Positions 23,826-35,039 of a stretch of 64,000 nt of DNA are shown one piece after another. The stretch is from contig PSQN01000017.1 of NCBI GenBank assembly GCA_002989075.1, positions 3,851,453 through 3,915,452 of the forward strand. The letters run 5' to 3'. Numbering within the stretch: position 1 is the stretch's first letter; each line of letters starts with the position of its first letter. Under the pieces are notes generated by a model. That model worked only from the letters and a program-made list of their open reading frames with translations, had not been told where the DNA came from and made no database searches. The position numbers were made by a program, and so were the translations under genes. The stretch comes from Arthonia radiata. Taxonomy: Eukaryota; Ascomycota; Arthoniomycetes; Arthoniales; Arthoniaceae.

Positions 23826-26800
23826 ATGGAGAACTTCAAAGGCACGATCAATCCACAGGGAACTTACGTGCGAGCGCTCTACGATTACGAAGCAGACGAC
23901 CAGACGAGCTTGAGCTTCCGACAGGGCGACATCATCCAGGTCCTCACACAACTCGAAAGTGGCTGGTGGGACGGCGTGATACACGGCTACCGAGGTTGGT
24001 TTCCAAGCAACTATTGCGAGGCTGTCGACTCGACCGAAGCCGAGAAGTTCGACCAAGATTTCACGCCCAGCAGCGACGGCGAGTACGAGGAGTCGGATGC
24101 GGAGTATGATAACATGACACAAAGCGCCACACTGAATGGCCTGCCCAATGGCGCGGGTGGGGCGGCGAATGCAAACGAAGAGGAGGCGGCGTTTTGGATA
24201 CCACAAGCTACGCCAGACGGTCGTCTATTCTATTTCAACACCTTGACTGGCGTCAGTACCGTCGAGTTACCCCTGGAGTCACCATCAGCCGCACCGCAGC
24301 GCGACAGAGGCGCGCAACGAGTTCGAGATTCGACCCGTCCTGCACCGGAAATGATGGCCGGTGGCTACGAGACAGAGGACAACTCGGAGGCTGAGGCGTC
24401 TGGCAAAGGGCGCGCGTCGCAGGTGAGAGTGGTTATAGACCGGCACATAAGTTATTCTAACAGCCTTGCAGATGACCGCAAAGCAACAGCGATCCTCATA
24501 CATGTCGGATGGCGCATCACCTGCAACGTCACTCGAATCACTGACCAATGCTTCGCGATCGCAAGGTGTCACTGCCACCCCGATGACCAGCAGCTTCGCC
24601 AGCGTTCAGTCCGGCGGCCACTCACGCGGCTCGTCTAAACCCTCGAACAATGGTGGCCCCTCGCGCAGCTTTCTGGACGACAACTACGCAGTTCCTCTTA
24701 CGTGGGCACGACTTGTGGAAGATATGAAAAGATCCGTGGACCGTTTCAAACAAGCCGTACATATGCAAGAGCGTTCGGAGCTCGTCCGACGAGCGGAAGA
24801 CATCTCAGACCATCTGCGGCTCTTATTAGCAGCAGGATCTGGCACCACGGACAACCACTCTGGCTACCCTTCGATCATCGCGTCCAACAAGGCGCTCTAT
24901 CCTCCATTCCGAGACATGATGTCCCGGTTTTCCAAGCTTGTACTGTCGACCCACATCGCGGCACCCGATTATGCAAGCCCTGACTCGTTCCACAAATGTT
25001 TGCAGGAAGCAGACGGCATGATGCACGGCGTCTACAATTTCGTCGAAGTCGCACGTCATCAGCGCAGCGAAGAGATCCCGCGACTGACTCCCGGCTTTGT
25101 CAAAGAAGGCCGAAATGGCGGCAGCTGGCAAAGCAACGGCCTGTCCCATCTGGATTCTGCAGCCTCAGGGTCTTTCATCGACCAGGATGAGAACGAACCT
25201 GCCATAGAACCGAATGTGCAATTGCAGCAGCTAGTGCTCGAACGTCTCAATGACCAAAAGCGGTATATTGTCTCGGAAATGAGACGGCTGGAGCAGCTGC
25301 TAGTCATCAACGACAAGTATATTTCCTTTAAGAAGCATAGGAAAATTAGCACGGATATCTGCAATGCTGCACTCAAGGTTGTCGAGAGGTTTCGGTCATG
25401 GATCACCATCATGGAGTCGGTTGATTTGACGCCCGCTGGCGTTGATCTGCAAGACCCTAGGGTGGTCGACTTTGGCAATCAGAAACAGAAGCTCTTTATG
25501 TTCGTTGGTGAGCTCCTTATGTCAAGCCAAGCAGTAGCTGCGCCGCTGGCAGACGAGTGGGAGGCGCATCAAGGCGACTCGCTGGAGGCACGGTTTGAGA
25601 AGGTCAAGCAAGTGTCGCGAGGCCTGGAGGCCTCAACATCACAGGTGCACCACTCACTACAAAACTTCTTGCACTTGATTAAGCAACGCTACGCCAACGG
25701 CATGGCACCACATCGCCAGTCAAGGCTTGACAATAGGAAAGACTCGGTAATGTACACGGGTCAGACCGCTCGGTCTATTAACAGTCCTGAAGCAACCGGC
25801 GCATTCGGCAAGTACTCGAACGCTGGCAATCGCAAATTGGAGAAGCTTCTTGGTGAGACCATCGTTGACAACAAGGCTGGTCCTGTGCAAACAGTATTGT
25901 CGGAGAGTATGCCAGAGTACCTGGCGCTCGATTACGAAGACGAGATTCAATACGACAGCAAGACCGAGCCTCCATCCATCAGAGGCGGTACTCTCATGGG
26001 TCTTTGTGAACAGCTAACGCGGCATGACCGATATGACGCGCCGTTCAAGACCACCTTCTTACTCACATATCAGTCGTTCACGACCGCAGCAGAGCTATAC
26101 GAGCTGCTCATTCGGCGCTGGAATATTCAGCCCGCACCGGGACTATCAGAGGATGAGCTGCATCTGTGGTACGAGAAAAAGCAGGTACCGATCCGAATAC
26201 GAGTCGTGAACGTGATGAAGTCTTGGATCGATACGTATTGGATGGAAGGCCATGACAACACATCCAAAGAGCTTTTAACACAAATGTACACATTTGCGCG
26301 AGACACAGTCGCAGGGTCAGACACTGCAGGCTGGAAGCCTTTGCTCACTGTCATTGAGCAGCGGTTGCGAGGGGAAGAGATTGGCTCCAAGAAGATGGTG
26401 CCCACGGAAATGCCCACGCCAGCGCCGTTACTGCCGAAGAATATGAAGAAACTGAAGTTCACGGACATCGACCCCACGGAGTTTGCACGGCAGCTGACGA
26501 TTATCGAGAGCAAGCTGTACGGCAAGATCAAGCCTCACGAGTGCTTGAACAAGATCTGGCAGAAGAAGACGATGACCGTGGAAGGCGCAGAGCCGGCCTC
26601 CAATGTCAAGGCGCTGATTCTGCACTCGAACAGACTGACCAATCTCGTCGCCGAGATGATTCTCGCGCAGAACGATCTCGCCAAGCGTGCGAATGTCGTT
26701 AAGCACTTCATTCACGTCGCCGACAAATGCCTTGCCTTGAACAATTTCTCCACACTCACTTCTATCATTTCCGCGCTGGGCACAGCGCCCATCCACCGCC

Positions 26801-27246
26801 TGTCCCGCACCTGGTCTAAACTCGGCAAGTCGACTGCCGCCACCCTTGAGAAAATGCGCAAGCTCATGGCGTCGACCAAGAACTTCGCGCCCTACCGACA
26901 AGCGCTGCACGCTGCCAATCCCCCCTGCATCCCCTTCTTCGGCGTCTACCTGACGGATCTCACCTTCATCGAAGACGGCATGAGCAGCGTGATCAAGAAG
27001 ACCGATTACATCAACTTCGCCAAGCGCGCGAAGACGGCCGAGGTCATCCGCGAGATCCAGACGTACCAGAACGTCAACTACCCCTTCCGCGCCGTGTCGG
27101 AGCTGCAGCACTACATCCTCGACATGATGCAGAGCGCGGGCGACGTGCACGAGATGTATGAGCGCTCGCTGCAGGTGGAGCCGCGGGAGCGCGAGGACGA
27201 GAAGATTGCGAGGTTAGAACGCTTGTTTTCGCTGTACTCGGAGTAA
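23826..27246 (+). CDS. CDC25: Cdc25-type Ras guanine nucleotide exchange factor with SH3 domain
   Basis: Exons 23826-24422 and 24472-27246 (intron 49 nt) give 1,123 residues. Domains in order: an SH3 domain at about 14-66 (ALYDYEADDQTSLSFRQGD and GWFPSNYCE); a WW-like segment at about 123-155 (FWIPQATPDGRLFYFNTLTG), with tryptophan only at its start; a long helical middle; a RasGEF N-terminal (REM) module from about 700 (RGGTLMGLCEQLTRHD); and the catalytic Cdc25 domain at about 860-1100, with TEFARQLTIIESKLY, LNNFSTLTSIISALG and PCIPFFGVYLTDLTF. It should catalyse GDP release from Ras at the plasma membrane, upstream of cAMP/PKA or MAPK signalling. The N-terminal SH3 is typical of fungal Cdc25. 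All core motifs are present. Confidence 0.94.
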
Positions 27247-29884
27247 TGCTAATGTGCCGTGCGTAGGTTGTTGTCTGAATCCGGTTTTCTGTGAGCGAGT
27301 CGTCTTGGGACTGTGAGTGGTTGGGTTTCAGTGCTGGCGCGAGCGCTTGTGGCTAGTCAGGGGATGGTGACCGTCTTCCATGATGATGGGTAAAGGATGC
27401 GCGACGGCGTTGCGACTGTGACATGGATTATTTGGACGACCTTTGGACGACGGAAAAAGCGTGAGTTGACTGGAAAGCTTCGGTGGGTCGATCCGAAGGG
27501 ACAGAGTTTGCGGTTGACAGGGGCCGGAAACCGTTGATCCGCCGCGACTCCATCACTTCGAACCACGCCAGCTCGTCCGGCATTTAAACGCCACAGAAGA
27601 TCAAGCCGCGTGATTGACATGGCACGAATAATGACAAAAGCAAAGGGGCAGTCGCAGGAACAGGGAAAAAGCGATCTGGCACGGTCTGACTCAGGCTCGG
27701 ATGATTACATTTCCACCATTTACGACGATTGACTAACGACTTGGATTGGGCGTGATCCGCTCATTGAGAGCTATGCAGGACATGACGGACTATGTATGGG
27801 CGGCTATCGTGTGCGCTATGCAGTGTCTATGAGCAATGCAAGATTGTGAAGATGTCTTCACCGCCCGTCTTTCCATCTCATCCCGAGTATCCTTGCATCC
27901 TTCCATCGTTCATACCGGTTCCATACCATCTCTTGGACTCTATCTCACCCATCCAGCTTCATACACCTCTTCCTTTAAAATATGACCAGTCAAACCAAGC
28001 ACGACACGCCCGTGCCTTCTCACCCCTCTCCGCGCGTCTTCCACTTTGCGCTCGACTCGGTCCTCAACCGCCGCTATTGCACCACTGCTCAACATCACGC
28101 GTTGCTCACAGTGCCTGCATCCCTCTTGAATGACTTCCACGTCACACACGCTCTGCGCGCCACCCACATACCTGCTGACTCCACCATCCCACAGTCTGCG
28201 AAGGCGACTCTCGCTGCCTGGAGGACGTGCTGTGCTCGTAGCTAACGTGACTGTGGCCGTCGGGACGCCTCGCTGCTTCGGACGATGCCCCCGCCGCTCT
28301 AGACGATGCGTGGGCATGACAATATCGTCATGTCAGTGGCGTAACGCGCTTGCTGCGTCCACCATACATTGCTGCGTCCACCATGCACCGCGCTAGAGCT
28401 TATTAGGTGCGGAGGAGGGGCTGCGTCCGTCTCATATTCGGATTACATTCCTTGATTGGCGCTGGCTTGAGCTTCTATGGAACGGCTTGTGTGAGATTGA
28501 TAGGGAGACGGCAAGTGGATTGGTCTTGCGCTATTGGAGGAGTGCGCGCAGATGGTGGTGATGATGTTCGTGTTCTGAGTGGAGATGGAGGCTCGGGGTG
28601 TGGAGACTTGGGGTGTGGAGGCTTGGGGTGGATGGGAGTGAGCAGAGGGTGGGTGGATTGCGCTGGGAGTGGGGTGGACGTAGAGGTGGCTGGGTTGTTC
28701 GGTGAGAGGGAAGAGACATTGCTGTGGGGGAAAGAAACGTGTGGTGGTGTATAATGATGAGGACACGAGCGGTTGATGGGAGTTGCGCGAGGTGCGTGTG
28801 TATACGGTGGGTGGAGCGTGAGGGCGCTGTTGAGTAGAGCGTGATGGACAGCTCGCACCGACTGCGAAGAGTGTATTGGATATGAGCCAGGAGTCAAGGA
28901 GAGAGGCTGTAGCCAGAGGTCTATGCTCCTCAGGGGAGCAAGGCATGTGCAAGTGTGCGAGCCGGTTATTCCCCCAGATCAGGGTGTATTATCAGGCCGG
29001 CGTGAGCTGCGATGTTAGGCAGAGGAGTTGACAATCTGGGAAGTTGGCTGTATCTTACTGTACGTCGATCTAAAAATACTGATACTGTTCTCTCCATTGT
29101 GCGTTTATAGGCAGCAGTATGTGCGCAAAGAAACTACATGAATCTGCTTCGTAGCCGAGGGACCGTGACGGTGTTGGGTGTGAGAGGGGGAAGTACTGAG
29201 CCTGATTTCTTTGGTCGTTCGGTTGTAGTCTCGTTGACTGGATGCGAATTTCTGAGGCGCGCGGCATGCATGAGACTGTGAGTTGATGAGGCGCTTGCAG
29301 TAGTAGTAGCGGTTGGCTGTTTCCATGTGCTGGTGGACAGCTCCAATCGAGGAACTGAAGGGTGTACTGGCTTTAAAAAGGACTTGTAAAAGACGTTTAC
29401 ATCCGTGGACACGGCTCTGGGCTTCTCAATTCTGGAAAGAAGGGGGGCAAGTATTGCTGGTATATGTTCCAGTCGTTGGGGTGTCTCAATTTGACACCCA
29501 AGTATACCAGGACGGCGGCGGCGGCAGGCGCATGGATAACGGTCTCCGACAAGTCAAACCATGTCCAACAGGTCTTATACTTAGAATCTGATGCTCCAAT
29601 GTCGAGGTATACCCGCACTTGCATTTCTCTCCGCCAGCCTCTCTGAAGTCTTGGCGCCGATGACCACACGATCCTGCGGCACACCTCCGCCAGGCGTCTG
29701 AAGGCGCCAGCGGTCACGTGTAGATGGCAGCCTTGAGCCAGAAGTTCGGAGAGGAGATTCATGGCACGGGGGTAAAGAAGGGGGAGAAGCAGTCAACATA
29801 GCTGCTCACCCAAATTGGCTGGGCAACCATGGGGACCACTTCCCACTTCATCCCAGCCCACCCAACGAACCCTCCGACCGAGCT
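27247..29884. other. Gene-poor region with a G-rich minisatellite
   Basis: No convincing gene in 2.6 kb. Open frames of 85-170 codons exist on both strands (for example plus 27,982-28,245 and minus 29,397-29,762), but they lack recognisable domains, splice support or homology I know. The one notable structure is the 15-bp G-rich triplet at 28,587-28,631. One isolated copy of the heptamer TGCCTGC lies at 28,112. Confidence 0.45.
28587..28631 (+). repeat. 15-bp G-rich tandem repeat, three copies
   Basis: Three adjacent 15-bp units of the form GGAGRCTYGGGGTGK occupy 28,587-28,601, 28,602-28,616 and 28,617-28,631, differing at a few positions. Each has a run of four G, and more G runs follow, so the plus strand could fold as a G-quadruplex. 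Confidence 0.7.
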
Positions 29885-30118
29885 ATGCGGGCACGGACCA
29901 CCAGCAAACAAATAAAACAAGTTCTCCCCGCCCTCTTCCTCTTCTTCTCTTTTCTTCTTTTTCAAGGGTTTAGGTCGACAGCGGTGAGTACCCAACAGAA
30001 CATCACCTTTCTTTCTCAGACTCACTCATGCTGACATCAACCTCAGGTCTTCGCGAGACACTCGAAGGATGGGCCCGTCGGGCCGCGGCCATGCATCCAC
30101 GCAAGAGGCACTCACTGA
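29885..30118 (+). CDS. Possible small secreted or membrane-anchored peptide (56 aa)
   Basis: Exons 29885-29983 and 30047-30118 would encode 56 residues. The intron has good signals: donor GTGAGT, branch GCTGAC and acceptor CTCAG, 63 nt. The predicted N-terminus has basic residues (MRARTTSKQIKQ) and then an uncharged hydrophobic run (LPALFLFFSFLLF) ending near RSTA, shaped like a signal peptide. The rest is short and basic. The caveat is strong: the hydrophobic run is encoded by a pyrimidine tract of the kind that often precedes fungal start sites. The same transcript could therefore use a spliced 5' leader, with a 45-codon frame starting at 30,069. Either way the locus looks transcribed. No family recognised. 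Confidence 0.3.
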
Positions 30119-30730
30119 GAGATGGATTGGCTGGATCATCGACAGCGGCCTTCGCGAGGCACTCGAAGCGCCGAGGACCACCTCAGTCCCTTTGCTGTTG
30201 AGCTAGAAAATTCAGAAGGGATGGTGTGGGCCCAGATGATGAAGCAAAATCCGCTGTGGCAGCGTTTAGTCCGGTCAATCAGTCGATGGGGGTGACCAGT
30301 CTAGAGTCCGGCTCTACTGATGGCTTCCGTGCGGAGTCTGGGTGAGGCGTCTTTCGACGCGCGCAGGGTCGACGGCGCTTTCAGAACGGCACACTCAGCG
30401 GCTTGGGTGTGAAGCACTCACTGCGGTGGTTCAATGATGGCCGACACGTCGTTTGACAACACGACGGCGGCACCGATCCGCATCGAAACCGGCTCTACTC
30501 GCCGATTGACGACACGGCGGCGGCACCGACCCGCATCGAAACCGGCTCTACATCTACACAGCGGCCCTCGCCGAGGCACACATCAGCGGTGGGTCCTCTT
30601 TCCATGCCTTTGAGCTACCGGGCGAAGGCATGGAAACCGGCTCTACATCTACACAGCGGCCCTCGCCGAGGCACACATCAGCGGTGGGTCCTCTTTCCAT
30701 GCCTTTGAGCTACCGGGCGAAGGCATGGAA
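30040..30730 (+). repeat. Degenerate repeat zone with a 95-bp tandem duplication
   Basis: A near-exact 95-bp unit occurs twice in tandem at 30,538-30,632 and 30,633-30,727. Just upstream, a segment ending in GCATCGAAACCGGCTCTAC occurs twice, 50 bp apart (about 30,467 and 30,517). A related element containing CTTCGCGAGRCACTCGAAG lies at about 30,049 and 30,148, and a diverged form (CCCTCGCCGAGGCACAC) lies inside each 95-bp unit. The periods of 95 and 50 bp are not multiples of three, so selection for one coding frame across the array is unlikely. It looks like a recently expanded noncoding minisatellite. Confidence 0.75.
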
Positions 30731-31619
30731 ACCTGGTGATGCTCCACGCCTGGCGCCCTTGACGGTCCACTTGTGGACGTCTGTCGATCCGGGGTTTGTG
30801 CAACGGCAGGAGCTGAGACCAGGTATGCCGGCCGGCGAGCCCAACGCGCTTCGATGTGACACGACTTTCCGCTGATGGCTATCGGCATTGACTGGTCTTC
30901 ATCTCTTTGAGATGGCTTCGAGCGTGGCAGATTGAGTCTCCTGCCTGTTCGTATGTTTGATGACTCCATGGGTTGAAAGTCCCGGATGTTACCTCCAAGA
31001 GGCGTCCAACTTTGCTTCACTGGTCTTTTGACTGGGGTGCATGGTTGGATACAACATTGCTGTTGCTTTTTTGACATGTTCTCGGTTTTCGTTGATCTTG
31101 CCTTGCTTACGTGCATGCCGCTGTCCGCCGCCGTCTCTGTTGCCCCCTTCAAATTGCACTTTCATGACATACCGCGCCGCCTTGCCGCCATTTTGAGCAG
31201 AGAGCAAGCATCAGTCGCGCAGGAATCACGAGCTGCACGAGTCTTACGAGCGAAACAGGATGTGCAATGTAAATCAGTTATTGCTCCCTTAGCATTGGGC
31301 GGCCGCGTGATGGGATGCACCTCCTTCGGGGCCATATTCGATCAAGACGTGGAAGGGCAAGATGGTGAGCCTACTGAAGACAGAGGATACCTAAGCCACT
31401 GAACATGTGTTTCTCAGAGATACAAGGAGTACTGACATTGAAGTCATTCGTGCACGCCACACCGCCACCCCCATCGTGGGCTGCCCCAACAAGCTAGCTG
31501 GCCGCCTGTTCCTCCTTGCATCTTTCCAACTCTCCATCACCCTCATCTTTTCCAAGCTGGACCTTTCTCTTACACCCCTCATCACATCGTCAAAACCACA
31601 GAGACTACACACATCAACC
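30731..31619. other. Intergenic region upstream of the small hydrophilic protein gene
   Basis: No gene supported. The last 110 bp are rich in C and T on the plus strand, consistent with the promoter and leader of the downstream gene. Confidence 0.45.
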
Positions 31620-31877
31620 ATGGACAAAGTCCCCGACTCCGTCAAGGGCACCGCGCAGTCCACCACCAACACCACATCCTCCGCCGCGTCCTCCGCTCAA
31701 GAGACCATCCAGAAAGCGGCCGATCAAGCCATCTCGACTGCGACGTCATCCACGGGCACCAATGAAGCCGAGCAGATTCGCAAGCAGAATCCAGGGGGCG
31801 CGCCAGGGCAAGAGCCGGTGTCGGGCGAGCAGGGGAAGAAGGGCGAGCCGTTTGATCGGGGCAATGTGAATGCTTGA
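31620..31877 (+). CDS. Small hydrophilic fungal protein, LEA-like composition (85 aa)
   Basis: Single-exon frame of 85 residues starting MDKVPDSVKGTAQSTTN. The first 45 residues are Ala/Ser/Thr-rich with spaced Lys and Glu and should form an amphipathic helix, as in LEA-like or stress-induced small proteins. The tail is Gly/Pro-rich (NPGGAPGQEPVSGEQGKK, then GEPFDRGNVN). I recall similar tails in small conserved fungal proteins of unknown function. The ATG at 31,620 follows a long C/T-rich leader and sits in a good fungal start context (CAACCATGG). A longer in-frame start at 31,407 would translate that leader and is less likely. No signal peptide or membrane segment from the chosen start. Function unknown. 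Confidence 0.6.
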   Translation: MDKVPDSVKGTAQSTTNTTSSAASSAQETIQKAADQAISTATSSTGTNEAEQIRKQNPGGAPGQEPVSGEQGKKGEPFDRGNVNA

Positions 31878-32859
31878 AGAGATGGCGTCTGGGATGGAGG
31901 AGTTCAAGAGAGTTCCGTGAAGATGCAATCAGCGATACTGATGCTCGAGATGATGTTACGATTATACGGCAGCGTGCAAGACGAGGAAGAGCTTTGAGCT
32001 AGGTTGCGTGGCCTTCATGGACATCGAGACAGGGGATCTGTCAACCACAGTATCAGATTGCGGCCTCTTACATGTTGGTGGCTTGGTTGAGTTGCCGTGG
32101 TACTGGCATAACACACACCGCTTGCGTACCGCTCAGCTGCTCTAAGATAGACCGGCCATGCAACGGGCAAGACAACAAAGACCATAGCATTTACAACGAC
32201 TCTCGATGCTCTGTGGTCTTGTGTTCTAGCTTGTTCACCCTGCTGAACGTGATTAATAAGTGAGCACACCACCAAGCTCTGTAAACGATAAGAGATAAGA
32301 GACGAAAGACATTGCGAATAGGAAATCTGCTCCACTGGGTCGGTAAAGAGTTTTCCCAACGGACAAATCTATCTTCAATGTACTTCAGCATTTCTCGTTC
32401 GTTGAGTACGGAAAGACCCGTATTGTCCAACGGGCATGAACGGGCATGTCCTTTGTCCTCTTGGAAAGCAGCAAGCTCCAGTGCGCATTGTCCTTGCTTG
32501 CTGTAGCTAAACACAATTGTGTTCAGATTCAAGACAAGAACATCGTCCGTGGTACATGTAGTGGCATACGGAGTGCTCGCGCCACCGGAGTAGGGCATTT
32601 ACAGTTTGCAGATGAGCACGCATGCTCTACGATGAAAGGTAGCCTGACGAAGTCGCCATGTTGATTTCAGTCATTGGCACAACAGTATGAGCATCAAAAG
32701 CTCCTGTATAACCAAGGTTGCGTTCAAAAGAACACGTTTGACAGATGACCCTCCAAGGATCATTACGCCAGCTTCAGCCACGTCCCCGCACCGATCAATG
32801 AACTGCTCATGAGTACAGTAATCGAGCAAGCTCCACGCAGCGGACGCTGCACCGTGACT
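31878..32859. other. Intergenic region before the W-HP gene array
   Basis: About 1 kb with no supported gene. Minus-strand frames at 32,191-32,598 have no recognisable motif and do not match the neighbouring small-gene family. Confidence 0.45.
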
Positions 32860-33265
32860 CTATTCTTCGGTAGACGTTGTATCCGAGTCCGAGTCACTTT
32901 CATGGAGTTTAACAAAATCCTCTCGATCCTTGTGACTCTCGAACTTCGAGCACCTCCCGTTCTTCGCATGTGACCTCATACCATGTGGAAATGTTTCCTG
33001 CATGAACGGTTGCTGCTCTTTCGGCCTCTCTAGCCATTCACTAGGATGGAAGATCTCCCAGTCTCCAACTCTCTTGGGCATTACCGGGTGTTGTGGGGTG
33101 ATCTCGTCGCAGAATGGCCGAAGTAGGATTCTTTGCTGACGTCCGTTCAATTTGTTCGACTGTCTAATATCTCAATGCTAGAAATAGAGCTGTACGCGAC
33201 GAGTACCCTTATAAGATCGCGACGCTTACGGACACTCACGTGAAGATGGATGATGCTCGTGACAT
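32860..33265 (-). CDS. W-HP family small protein, copy A
   Basis: Predicted exons 33265-33240 and 33163-32860 give 109 residues. The 76-nt intron (GTGAGT to TTAG) is in frame with an upstream ATG. A simpler alternative is an unspliced 73-residue protein from the ATG at 33,081 (MPKRVGDWEIFHP). The core GDWEIFHPSEW is followed by FPHGMRSHAKN and KFESHKDREDF, then an acidic Ser/Asp tail ending in TEE. The same order of blocks is seen in the three neighbouring copies to the right. No signal peptide, transmembrane segment or known domain is visible. It is hydrophilic, with many His, Glu and Lys residues. Being one of a tandem family supports real coding, although expression is unknown. Confidence 0.55.
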
Positions 33266-33828
33266 GACGCAAGTGGTAACGGCCCCAGACTGTTCGCATA
33301 TCTTACTGTTTCAGGTGCCACATACGTTGCGAAACTTCACGACAGATTGTCAAGATTGAAGGGCTTGAAACAGGGCAGAAATTCTGCATTTGAACATTAG
33401 TATCATCATGTGGTACTGCTGTGACATCACGATAGGCGGTTTTGGCGAAGGTCGCAAACGCCTCGCCTATCGCTTTGAAAGGCCAGCTCACCACTGCGCA
33501 GTAAAGTCGCCTTGGTGCTGCAGAACTTGCTCAATACCTGTGCATCATGTTTGACGATGTCTCTTGGCTGGTAGCTTTTGATAATGTACTGCAAGCGCTT
33601 AATGCGAAGCTTGGAGGCAGACTCCGCTTACTAAGGTCACTCTTGAGCCGTGAAATTTGCAATCGCGCGTCACCACACACACCTAATTACGCAGACTGGT
33701 CTACCAAGGTTGTTGCATCTGATTTGGTTTGCCATTGGCTTGACCAGCCTCTCCAAACAGCATCCTGGAAAAATGAGGGCCAGCTTCAAGAGTTCACTCC
33801 CCTGTAGTCGATCTACATTCCGGCGTTT
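33266..33828. promoter_or_regulatory. Upstream region of W-HP copy A
   Basis: No gene in 563 bp. The segment at about 33,583-33,640 (containing AAGCGCTTAATGCGAAGCTT) is clearly related to 34,606-34,660 upstream of copy B. The duplicated unit therefore included flanking DNA as well as the genes. Confidence 0.5.
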
Positions 33829-34248
33829 CTATTTGGATTTGGAAGGCTCCGCAGCCTCTTTAGACTTGGCTTTCTCGCTAGCAATGAATTCTATCCGCTG
33901 TTTGTCACTTTCGAAGCGGGTCACCGAATGATCTGTAGCGTGTTCCGCGCATCCGTGAAGGAAATTATGCTTCAAGTTTTCAGCTAGGTCATCCTCGTCT
34001 CCCGGAACTTTGTGCAGCTTCTCTGGATGATAGATCTGCCATTCTCCCGCTTGTTCATACATAGCTTCGTGGTCAGCAATGAACTTCTCTCGCTCTGCTT
34101 CATCCCGGAAAGGTTCCATCTTGTGTGTTGTGATGTGTTTTCTGAATCCGTGAGGAAAATGTTCCTTCTACCAACCGGCTGTGTCGTGGGACGACGCGTG
34201 CAGGTCACGAGGTTGATGAACATGCCAATCTCCTACTTGTTTGAACAT
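33829..34248 (-). pseudogene. W-HP family, copy B: two modules separated by an in-frame stop
   Basis: Reading from the ATG at 34,248, the frame gives MFKQVGDWHVHQPRDLH, then a TAG at 34,170-34,168, then KEHFPHGFRKH and a continuous frame to the stop at 33,829. Past the TAG the frame contains a second full module: GEWQIYHPEKL, NFLHGCAEHA and RFESDKQRIEF. The first module matches the family before and after the stop, so this was probably a two-module gene that has been broken. The alternative is that only the ATG at 34,119 is used, giving an intact 96-residue protein with one complete module. I see no intron of normal size that would remove the stop. Its upstream region is shared with copy D. 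Confidence 0.5.
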
Positions 34249-35039
34249 TGCAAGATGGACTGTTGTTGGTGTAGGGGGAGCGCGGTATGATGGTCTTCAA
34301 TAATTTGAGATTTTGGAGGAATTGATAGAATTGATAGTATGTGCGACGGACTGCAGCCTTTCTTATATCTATGGTTGCGATGTCGACTGAGATAGACAGG
34401 TGGTGCCTCAGTTCTGGCTGTGTTGCGGCTGGTAATTGCTGACCAATGTGTCGCATATTATACTGTACAAGGTATTGTACACGTTGCAAAATCCAATGAC
34501 AGACGCCCCTGCACAGTAGAATACGAATTCAGCCTTCAAAGCACGCCCACTACTCGTGCAATATTTCTAAAGCCATCTTTCGACCGGTAAATTCGACTAG
34601 TATAGTGTAAGCGCTCGGTGCGAAGCTTGAAAGCACATTCCGCTTGTTACATCGGAATACAGGGATGCCGAACTTATTGTACCGACATGTATATGAACTT
34701 ATGAAGAGAACTTGCTGTGTTACCAGTAGCCTGGAGTCATGTTATTGAGCCAGGAGATGTTTGTTATGCACGCGAACATGTAGACTGGCCTGGCGACGTG
34801 ACACGCCACAGTGGCTAATTGGTTCGATCAGGAAGGCAGCAGCGTTGAAAAGCTCCGTGCAAGCAGACTCGAATATGACAGAGAGCGTGTTTGCAACATC
34901 GATGTTCTTTCCATTGCGCTTCTAGCTCCCGCTATACCTCCGCGCACCACAGCGACCAATACCCAAGCAAAGCATCAGTGCCGTTCGCCTGGACCAGCAA
35001 TTTTCTTATTGCAGCTCTCTTTCGCTAGGTCAAGTCTAT
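34249..35039. promoter_or_regulatory. Upstream region of copy B with the palindrome; 3' flank of copy D
   Basis: No gene supported in 791 bp. The part at about 34,380-34,500 aligns by eye with 35,345-35,460 upstream of copy D and contains the palindrome at 34,464-34,481. The segment at 34,606-34,660 matches DNA upstream of copy A. Confidence 0.5.
34464..34481. promoter_or_regulatory. 18-bp palindrome TGTACAA-N4-TTGTACA upstream of copy B
   Basis: Perfect 7-bp inverted repeat TGTACAA / TTGTACA with spacer GGTA, about 216 bp upstream of the copy B start. An identical dyad with spacer GGTT lies upstream of copy D. Flanking ATTATAC and CGTTGCAA are also shared. It could bind a dimeric transcription factor; the factor is unknown. 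Confidence 0.5.

Noticed and set aside
28443-28952. Long minus-strand frames rich in His, Pro, Ser and Thr
   Set aside because: Several frames are open at once because the strand is C-rich and repetitive; no motif or splice support.
29397-29762. Minus-strand frame of 121 codons starting MNLLSELLAQGCHLHVTAG
   Set aside because: It has an ATG and a fairly protein-like composition, but no recognised domain, promoter tract or homologue in memory; left as noise unless transcripts appear.
30630-30875. Plus-strand frame of 81 codons in the 95-bp repeat
   Set aside because: The repeat period is not a multiple of three, so the frame is not kept between copies.
32191-32598. Minus-strand frame beside the W-HP array as a possible fifth copy
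   Set aside because: It contains tryptophans but none of the three family blocks in order.
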